Shown piece by piece: positions 58,291-64,000 of a stretch of 64,000 nt of DNA. Location: positions 186,001-250,000 of the forward strand of contig NZ_JAATEJ010000007.1 of NCBI RefSeq assembly GCF_012034175.1, written 5' to 3'. Within the stretch, counting starts at the first letter, position 1. Each line of letters starts with the position of its first letter. Source of the DNA: Actinacidiphila epipremni (GTDB lineage: Bacteria > Actinomycetota > Actinomycetes > Streptomycetales > Streptomycetaceae). A program made the position numbers and the translations under genes. Below the pieces are notes generated by a model. It did no database searches. It was not told where the DNA came from and was given only the letters and a program-made list of their open reading frames with translations.

Positions 58291-59249
58291 CGGGTTCTGC
58301 GCTCCCTGGCGACGTAGACGGCGACGAGGATGATGCCCGCCTGGACCATCTGGGCGGTGGAGTCGTGCAGGTCGTGGGTGACCAGGGTGGCGTGCAGCAG
58401 CTGCATCAGCAGCGCGCCGAAGACCGTGCCGAGCACCCGCACAGAACCGCCGGTCAGCGGGGTGCCGCCGACCACGACCGCGGTGATCGCGGACAGCTCC
58501 ATCAGGTTGCCGAGCGAGGACGGGTCGCTCGCGGTCAGCCGGGCGGTGGCGAGCACACCGGCGAGCGCGGCCAGCACGCCGCAGATCACGTACACCCCGA
58601 TCAGCACCCGGCGCACCGGCAGCCCGGCGAGCGCGGCGGCCTGCCGGTTGCCGCCGACCGCGACCAGCCGGCGGCCGAAGGCGGTGCGGTGGACCAGCAC
58701 GGCGACCGCCGCGGCCAGGGCCGCCGCGATCCACACCACCAGCGGGACGCCGAGGACGCTGTCGGTGCCGAGGCCGAGCAGGTCGTCGTTGCGGATCTGC
58801 TTGAGCTGCCCGTCGGCGATGACCAGGGCCAGGCCCCGGCCGCCGACGAACAGCGCGAGCGTCGCCACGATCGGCTGCAGCCCGACCAGCGCCACCAGTG
58901 AGCCGTTGACCAGCCCCACCACCACGCCGGCCAGCAACGACACCAGCAGCGCGGGCAGCAGCCCGTAGCCGAGGTAGAGCGGCAGCAGCGCGCCGGACAG
59001 CGCCATCGCCGAGCCCACCGACAGGTCGACACCCTCGGTGCCGATGACCAGCGCCATGCCGAGCGCGACGATCACGACCGGGGCGACCTGGACCGCCTGC
59101 GTACGCAGGTTGTCGACGGTCAGGAAGTGGTCGGTGAACAGGCCGTTGAAGGCCAGCAGCGCCAGCACGGCGGCGTAGACCCCGTAGCGCTGGGCGGCGT
59201 CGGCGAGCCGCGGCCGGTCCAGGCCGCGGGGGAGTGTCAGCGTCGTCAT
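58287..59249 (-). CDS. Sugar ABC transporter permease (RbsC/YtfT-like), first permease
   Basis: A 320-residue membrane protein of the same family. Signature blocks: VIVALGMALVIGTEGVDLSVGSAMALSGALL and LSAITAVVVGGTPLTGGSVRVLGTVFGALLM. It is shorter at the N-terminus than its partner. ATG 59249 lies in the stop of the ATPase gene (ATGA overlap) and its own stop overlaps the next permease, so all four transporter genes are tightly coupled. Confidence 0.94.
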   Translation of the reverse strand: MTTLTLPRGLDRPRLADAAQRYGVYAAVLALLAFNGLFTDHFLTVDNLRTQAVQVAPVVIVALGMALVIGTEGVDLSVGSAMALSGALLPLYLGYGLLPALLVSLLAGVVVGLVNGSLVALVGLQPIVATLALFVGGRGLALVIADGQLKQIRNDDLLGLGTDSVLGVPLVVWIAAALAAAVAVLVHRTAFGRRLVAVGGNRQAAALAGLPVRRVLIGVYVICGVLAALAGVLATARLTASDPSSLGNLMELSAITAVVVGGTPLTGGSVRVLGTVFGALLMQLLHATLVTHDLHDSTAQMVQAGIILVAVYVARERRTR

Positions 59250-60922
59250 CGGGGCTCCTTCGCGCCCTCGGGCTGCGGCAGCGCGGCGGGCTCGGCGGGC
59301 TCGGCGGGCTCGGCGGGTACGGCGGGCTCGGCGGGTGCGTCCGGTGCGGATCGGGCCAGTACGGTCAGCAGCGCGCCCTCGGTGACGTCGTCCCCGGTCA
59401 GCTCGCCGGCGACCGAACCGGCGTGCAGCACCACGATCCGGTCGGCGCCCTCCACCAGCTCCTCCAGCTCCGAGGAGATCAGCAGCACCGCCAAGCCCTC
59501 GGCGGCCAGTTCGTCGATGAGGGTCTGCACCTCGGCCTTGGCGCCGACGTCGATACCGCGGGTCGGCTCGTCCAGCAGCAGCACCCGCGGCTCCAGGCAC
59601 AGCCAGCGGGCCAGCAGCACCTTCTGCTGGTTGCCGCCGGACAGCTCGCCGACCTTCTGCTCCGGGCTCGCCGCCTTGATCCGCAGCCGCTTCATGAAGA
59701 TGTCCACGACCCGGTCCTGGCGGCGCCGCGAGACGAAGCCGAACCGGGTCAGCCGCGGCAGCGCCGCCAGCACGATGTTCTCCCGCACCGACAGGCCCGG
59801 CACGATCCCCTCGGCCTTGCGGTCCTCCGGCAGCAGGCTGATCCCGGCCCGGATCGCGGCGGCCGAGCTGAGCCGGGACAGCCGCCGGCCGCCCACCGTG
59901 ATCTCGCCGCCGTCCAGCGGCAGCGCCCCGGCCAGCGCCTTGGCCGTCTCGCTGCGGCCCGAGCCCAGCAGGCCGCCCAGGCCCAGCACTTCGCCGGGCC
60001 GCAGGCTCAGGCCCACCCCGTCCAGGACGTGCCGCCGGGTCAGCCCGGACGCGGTGAGCACCGGCTGCGCCGCGGGGTCCCGCTGCTCGCCGAAGCTGGT
60101 CGCGCCCTCGGCCCGCACCCGCGCCATCTCCCGGCCGAGCATGAGCGAGACCAGCCGCACCCGGTCGGTGCCGGCCAGGTCGCCGGTGTGCACGACCCGG
60201 CCGTCGCGCAGCACGGTGACCCGGTCGCATATGCGGTAGAGCTCGTCCATCCGGTGGCTGACGTACACCAGCGAGATGCCGCGCGCGTGCAGGTCCCGCA
60301 TCACCCCGAACAGCGTCTCGACCTCGCGCGGTTCGAGCGAGGAGGTCGGCTCGTCCATCACCACCACCCGGGCCCGGACGGAGACCGCGCGGGCGAGCGC
60401 GACCATCTGCCGGGTGCCGACGCCCAGGGTGTGCAGCGGGCGGCGCGGGTCGGTGGTGATGCCGAAGCCGCCGAGCAGGGCCGCGGTCTCCTCGTGCATC
60501 CGGCGGAAGTCGATCAGCCCGAGCCGGTTCTTCGGCTCGCGGCCCAGGAAGACGTTGCGGGCCACGCTCATCAGCGGGACCAGGTTCACCTCCTGGTAGA
60601 TCGTGGAGATCCCGGCCTGCTGCGCCTCGTGCGGGCGGTGGAAGACCACGGGCTCCCCGGCCAGCCGCAACTCGCCCTCGTCGGGCCGGTGGACACCGGT
60701 GAGGATCTTGATGAGCGTCGACTTGCCGGCGCCGTTCTCCCCGACGAGCGCGTGGATCTCACCCGCGCGCAGGGTGAACGAGACGTCGTCGAGCGCGACC
60801 ACGCCCGGGAAGCGCTTGCCGACGCCGGCCGCCTCCAGCACGGGGGCCGGCGGCGCGCCGCCCGGCGGTCCGCCGGGCCCGGGCGGCGCCGAGCGCGCCG
60901 CCGCGGCTTCGGGTGGTGCCAT
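59246..60922 (-). CDS. Sugar ABC transporter ATPase with two nucleotide-binding domains (RbsA/YtfR-like)
   Basis: A 558-residue cytoplasmic ATPase. Domain 1 (about 28-260): VGENGAGKSTLIKILTG Walker A, TRQMVALARAV signature region, VVVMDEPTSSLEPREV Walker B. Domain 2 (about 285-520): GGLLGSGRSETAKALAG (degenerate Walker A with Arg in place of Lys, normal for this family), ELSGGNQQKVLLARWL signature and LLLDEPTRGIDVGAKAEV. The C-terminal tail is a tandem PAEPAEPAEP repeat from 9-base DNA repeats near 59286-59340. ATG 60922. Confidence 0.95.
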   Translation of the reverse strand: MAPPEAAAARSAPPGPGGPPGGAPPAPVLEAAGVGKRFPGVVALDDVSFTLRAGEIHALVGENGAGKSTLIKILTGVHRPDEGELRLAGEPVVFHRPHEAQQAGISTIYQEVNLVPLMSVARNVFLGREPKNRLGLIDFRRMHEETAALLGGFGITTDPRRPLHTLGVGTRQMVALARAVSVRARVVVMDEPTSSLEPREVETLFGVMRDLHARGISLVYVSHRMDELYRICDRVTVLRDGRVVHTGDLAGTDRVRLVSLMLGREMARVRAEGATSFGEQRDPAAQPVLTASGLTRRHVLDGVGLSLRPGEVLGLGGLLGSGRSETAKALAGALPLDGGEITVGGRRLSRLSSAAAIRAGISLLPEDRKAEGIVPGLSVRENIVLAALPRLTRFGFVSRRRQDRVVDIFMKRLRIKAASPEQKVGELSGGNQQKVLLARWLCLEPRVLLLDEPTRGIDVGAKAEVQTLIDELAAEGLAVLLISSELEELVEGADRIVVLHAGSVAGELTGDDVTEGALLTVLARSAPDAPAEPAVPAEPAEPAEPAALPQPEGAKEPR

Positions 60923-60964
60923 GGGGGTGCCCTGCCTTCCTCACGAAACCCCTGGTCGAGTGGC

Positions 60965-62086
60965 TCAGAAAGCGCCGGCGACCGATGCCTTGGCGTTGCC
61001 GGTGTCGTAGGCGCGGTCGGAGATGATGACGTCCTGCGGGATCGCCTCGCCCGCGTAGAACTTCTGCGCGGTGGCGAAGGCCAGCGGGCCGAACCGCGGG
61101 TTGGACTCGATGACCGCGTTGTACTGCCCGTCGACGATGGCCTGCACGGCGTTGCGGGTGCCGTCCACCGAGACGATGACGACGTCCTTGCCCGGCTTCT
61201 TGCCGGCGCTCTTGAGCGCGGTGACCGCGCCGAGGCCCATCTCGTCGTTCTCCGCGTAGACCGCGGTGATGCCGGGCTTGGACTGGATGAGCTGCTCCAT
61301 CACCTGCTGGCCCTTGTCCCGCGTGAAGTCGCCGGTCTGCTGGGCGACGACCTTCAGGCCGGGCGCCTTGGCGGCGATCTCGTCCAGGAAGCCCTTGGTG
61401 CGGTCGGTGGTGACGTTGTTGCCGGACGAGCCGAGCAGGATCGCGACCTGGCCCGTGCCGTTGGTCGCCTTGATCATGGCGTCGGCCGCCCGCTGCCCCT
61501 GCTTGACGAAGTCCGAGCCGAGGAAGGTGACGTAGTCCTTGCAGGGCGTGGCGTTGATCTTGCGGTCCACGGTGATGACCGGCACGTGCTTGGCGGCAGC
61601 CGCCTGCAACGCCGGCTCCAGGCCGTCGGAGTTGAGCGGTGCGACGATCAGCAGCTGCGCGCCCTGGTTGAGCATGTCCTGGATGTCGCTGATCTGCTTG
61701 GGGAGCTGGGACTGCGCGTCGGTGGTGAGCAGCTTCCTCACCCCGAGCTTGGCCGCCTCGTCCTTGATCGACTGCGTCTCGGCGATACGGAAGGGGTTGT
61801 CCTCCTTCTCCGACTGCGAGAAGCCCACGATCGCGTTCTTCAGGTCCAGCTCGGGCGCCCCGTAGGCGGACAGCGTGCAGCCGGCGCCCGCCGCGGCGCT
61901 CGGCGACTCGGTGACCTGCTGCTGGGCGGCGGCCTGCGAGGAGTCGGCCGGCGCGGCGCCGGAGCTGTCGTCCTCGGACTTCGAGCAGCCGGTGGCGGCC
62001 AGGCCCGCGGTCGCGAGCAGCAGGCAGGCGGCGGCCAGGGTGCGGGTTCTGTGCTTGTTCGTGCGCGGCTTCTTGCTCAGCTTCAT
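60965..62086 (-). CDS. Sugar ABC transporter substrate-binding lipoprotein (YtfQ-like)
   Basis: A 373-residue lipoprotein with a lipobox ATGC after a hydrophobic signal (TLAAACLLLATAGLAATGC); the lipid-modified Cys is residue 34. The mature part is a type I periplasmic-binding-protein fold: NAIVGFSQSEKEDNPFRIAE, LIVAPLNSDGLEPAL, VITVDRKINATPCKDYVTFLGSD, QQTGDFTRDKGQQVMEQLI, VYAENDEMGLGAVTALKSAG and VSVDGTRNAVQAI. The GDFTR-KG-VME and KPGKD-DG runs resemble E. coli YtfQ, the galactofuranose-binding protein. ATG 62086 has AGGAG upstream (a TTG at 62092 is an alternative). First gene of the operon. Confidence 0.93.
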   Translation of the reverse strand: MKLSKKPRTNKHRTRTLAAACLLLATAGLAATGCSKSEDDSSGAAPADSSQAAAQQQVTESPSAAAGAGCTLSAYGAPELDLKNAIVGFSQSEKEDNPFRIAETQSIKDEAAKLGVRKLLTTDAQSQLPKQISDIQDMLNQGAQLLIVAPLNSDGLEPALQAAAAKHVPVITVDRKINATPCKDYVTFLGSDFVKQGQRAADAMIKATNGTGQVAILLGSSGNNVTTDRTKGFLDEIAAKAPGLKVVAQQTGDFTRDKGQQVMEQLIQSKPGITAVYAENDEMGLGAVTALKSAGKKPGKDVVIVSVDGTRNAVQAIVDGQYNAVIESNPRFGPLAFATAQKFYAGEAIPQDVIISDRAYDTGNAKASVAGAF

Positions 62087-62410
62087 GCTCAACGACACTC
62101 CTAGGTCTCGACGAGGGCTTCGACGGCTGCGACGGCTTCGACGAGGACGCGTCCCCATGGGTCGTACAGGTGTTCGTGCCGATGCGGCTTTACAACGTTA
62201 TATAGGCGACGCGGGCGCGCCGACAAGGAGTCGCGCACGAGTTTCCACGCCCGGCCAACTCCCGGTGCTTCCGGGTTCCTTGCGGGGGCCGTGGGGCGTG
62301 AGACCACTTCTGTGCGTGCTCTGGACATCACCGCCGGACCGTGCTGTCATGCAGGGCGGCACCGATCTTTCCAACGTTGGAAGAGCGAGTAGCACAGGAG
62401 GCCACCCCCC
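62087..62410. promoter_or_regulatory. 324-bp divergent promoter region with two LacI-type operators
   Basis: The interval between the binding-protein gene and the GH127 gene has no gene. It contains TTTACAACGTTATATA (62189-62204), overlapping a likely -10 for the minus-strand operon (TATATA/TATAAC on that strand), and a perfect 14-base palindrome TTCCAACGTTGGAA (62369-62382), 28 bp before the GH127 start. Both centre on AACGTT, the common core of actinobacterial LacI-family operators. The LacI gene at 56143-57159 is the obvious candidate repressor. Confidence 0.7.
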
Positions 62411-64000
62411 ATGCCCCTGAACCGCCGGACCTTCCTCACCGCCGCCGCAGCCACGGCCGCCGCCGGCTCCGCCGTCGCCGGCACCACCGGCGCCGCGCCG
62501 CCCGCACGGGCCGCGACGCCCGCCCAGGCCGCCGCCGGGGGAGGGGCGCCGGGCCGTGCCTCGACCCGCGTCGCCCCCGCCCCCGGCGGCCTGTACACCC
62601 CCAACGCCGCGCCGCTCGCCCCCACCGCCTTCCTGCGCCTGCCGCCCGGCGCGGTCACCGCGAGCGGCTGGCTCGCCGGCCGGCTCCAGCAGCAACTCGC
62701 GGGCCTGTGCGGGCAGTACGCCGCCACCTCGCACTTCCTGGCGATGGACGCCAGCGGCTGGGTCCACCCCGACAAGACCGGCTGGGAGGAAGTGCCCTAC
62801 TGGCTGCGCGGCTACGTCGACCTGGCGATCCTCACCGGCGACGCCACCGCGCTCACCGCCGTACGCCGCTGGATCGACGCCGTCGTCGCCACCGCCGCGC
62901 CCGACGGCTTCTTCGGCCCGACCGCCCTGCGCACCTCGCTCGGCGGCGGCCCCGACTTCTGGCCCTTCCTGCCGCTGACGTGGGCGCTGCGCAACTGGCA
63001 GGAGTACAGCGCCGACAGCCGGATCGTCCCGCTGCTCACCGCCTTCTTCCGCTACATGAACGCGCAAGGGCCCGGCGCCTTCAACCAGAGCTGGGTGTCG
63101 GTGCGTTGGGGCGACGGACTGGACAGCGTCTTCTGGCTCTACAACCGCACCGGCGACGCCTTCCTGCTCGACCTCGCCGACAGGATCCACGCCGGCGGCG
63201 CGAACTGGGTGAACAACCTGCCCACGCTGCACAACGTCAACATCGCCCAGGGCTTCCGCGAACCCGCCCAGTACGCGCTGCGCGCGCCCTCGGCCGCGCT
63301 GACCCAGGCCGCGTACCAGAACTACACCGCCGTCATGTCCGCCTACGGCCAGTTCCCCGGCGGCGGCTTCGCCGGCGACGAGAACGCCAGGCCCGGCTTC
63401 GGCGACCCCCGGCAGGGCTTCGAGACCTGCGGCATCGTCGAGTTCATGGCCAGCCACCAGCTGCTGACCCGCATCACCGGCGACCCGGTGTGGGCCGACC
63501 GCTGCGAGGACCTCGCCTTCAACTCGCTGCCCGCCGCCCTCGACCCGTCCGGCAAGGCCGTGCACTACATCACCAGCGCCAACAGCATCGACCTGGACAA
63601 CACCCCCAAGACGCAAGGGCAGTTCCAGAACGGCTTCGCCATGCAGGCGTTCATGGCCGGCGTCGACCAGTACCGCTGCTGCCCGCACAACTACGGCATG
63701 GGCTGGCCCTACTTCACCGAGGAGCTGTGGGCCGCGACCCCCGACCGGGGCCTGGCCGCGGTGATGTACGCGCCCAGCAAGGTCACCGCGAAGGTCGCCG
63801 GCGGCACGCAGGTCACGCTCACCGAGACCACCGACTACCCCTTCGGCGAGAGCGTGACCCTCACCGTCTCGGTGCCCGCCCCGACCGCCTTCCCGCTCTA
63901 CCTGCGCGTCCCCGGCCGGTGCGGCAGCCCCCGGCTCACCGTCGCCGGCACCGCGACCGCCGTCCCGGCCGGCCCCGCCTTCACCGTCGTGAGCCGCACC
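62411..64000 (+). CDS. Tat-exported GH127-type beta-L-arabinofuranosidase (3' end outside window)
   Basis: The frame is open from ATG 62411 to the window end, 530 codons with no stop. A twin-arginine signal (NRRTFLTAAAATAAAGSAVAG) suggests export in folded form. The catalytic domain is of the GH127/DUF1680 type: GWEEVPYWLRGYVDLAILTG, a substrate-binding aromatic-rich core (FWPFLPLTWALRNWQEY), and the zinc-thiolate catalytic region ETCGIVEFM and YRCCPHNYGMGWPYF, which supply the Cys and Glu ligands expected in this family. These enzymes release beta-L-arabinofuranose from plant hydroxyproline-rich glycans. It is divergent from the sugar transporter operon and shares its operator region. Confidence 0.93.
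   Translation, partial: MPLNRRTFLTAAAATAAAGSAVAGTTGAAPPARAATPAQAAAGGGAPGRASTRVAPAPGGLYTPNAAPLAPTAFLRLPPGAVTASGWLAGRLQQQLAGLCGQYAATSHFLAMDASGWVHPDKTGWEEVPYWLRGYVDLAILTGDATALTAVRRWIDAVVATAAPDGFFGPTALRTSLGGGPDFWPFLPLTWALRNWQEYSADSRIVPLLTAFFRYMNAQGPGAFNQSWVSVRWGDGLDSVFWLYNRTGDAFLLDLADRIHAGGANWVNNLPTLHNVNIAQGFREPAQYALRAPSAALTQAAYQNYTAVMSAYGQFPGGGFAGDENARPGFGDPRQGFETCGIVEFMASHQLLTRITGDPVWADRCEDLAFNSLPAALDPSGKAVHYITSANSIDLDNTPKTQGQFQNGFAMQAFMAGVDQYRCCPHNYGMGWPYFTEELWAATPDRGLAAVMYAPSKVTAKVAGGTQVTLTETTDYPFGESVTLTVSVPAPTAFPLYLRVPGRCGSPRLTVAGTATAVPAGPAFTVVSRT

Overview
The window is about 64 kb of very GC-rich DNA with tightly packed genes, frequent 4-bp start/stop overlaps (ATGA/GTGA), many GTG starts and purine-rich ribosome binding sites. 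Gene content (RbpA, the Lnt/Ppm lipoprotein-mannosylation pair, an Rpf-type muralytic protein, a LAETG sortase substrate, DasR-like chitinase operators, DUF5954-type protein) points to a chromosome of the family Streptomycetaceae (Streptomyces or a close relative). No rRNA, tRNA, insertion sequence, prophage, CRISPR array or biosynthetic megasynthase was seen, so the window looks like ordinary chromosome with a metabolically rich, secretion-heavy right half.

Left part (1-20.3 kb): the C-terminal half of an EAL c-di-GMP phosphodiesterase, an ArsB/NhaD-type ion transporter, a membrane Ser/Thr kinase whose reading frame is broken, an acyl-CoA dehydrogenase, an alditol oxidase coupled to an Lrp/AsnC regulator, and a YtcJ-type amidohydrolase. 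Then comes a conserved actinobacterial core block: lnt-ppm1 (lipoprotein N-acylation and polyprenol-phosphate-mannose synthesis), a membrane protein, fxsA and rbpA. A SigR-type promoter with exact GGAAT-N18-GTT spacing lies upstream of rbpA. A YczE membrane protein diverges from a MocR regulator, followed by a D,D-carboxypeptidase and an unusually short Rho paralogue that has lost the aromatic residues of the primary RNA-binding site.

Middle part (20.3-46 kb): a PhyH dioxygenase, a large LuxR-type (LAL) ATPase regulator, and a LysM-M23 endopeptidase gene preceded by a recognisable c-di-AMP (ydaO/yuaA) riboswitch with two Crp-like palindromes further upstream. Next are a GNAT protein, two adjacent P-loop-derived proteins that both lack the Walker A lysine, a luciferase-like oxidoreductase, an Rpf-LysM-M23 muralytic enzyme, a PAP2 phosphatase, an aldo/keto reductase, a sortase-anchored surface protein, an alpha/beta hydrolase fused to an ABC ATPase with its permease, a sedolisin, a GH18 chitinase with tandem DasR-like sites, UppP and a secreted lectin/beta-helix protein. 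The PAP2 and uppP genes share a palindromic TGTAGTC operator, suggesting that lipid-carrier phosphatases are co-regulated.

Right part (46-64 kb): two sugar-catabolic loci. The first is a four-gene operon (two Gfo/Idh/MocA dehydrogenases around two xylose-isomerase-like epimerases) divergent from a ROK repressor. The second is a seven-gene set (YtfQ-like binding protein, two-domain ATPase, two permeases, LacI regulator, aldose 1-epimerase, small NYN/PIN-like protein) divergent from a Tat-exported GH127 beta-L-arabinofuranosidase-type enzyme cut by the window end. Its intergenic region carries two AACGTT-centred LacI-type operators, and together it reads as a furanose-sugar release and import system. 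Between the two loci lie a DUF5954-type protein and an Ada-AlkA repair protein whose glycosylase domain appears to have lost its catalytic aspartate, next to a 136-bp partial duplication of its own gene.
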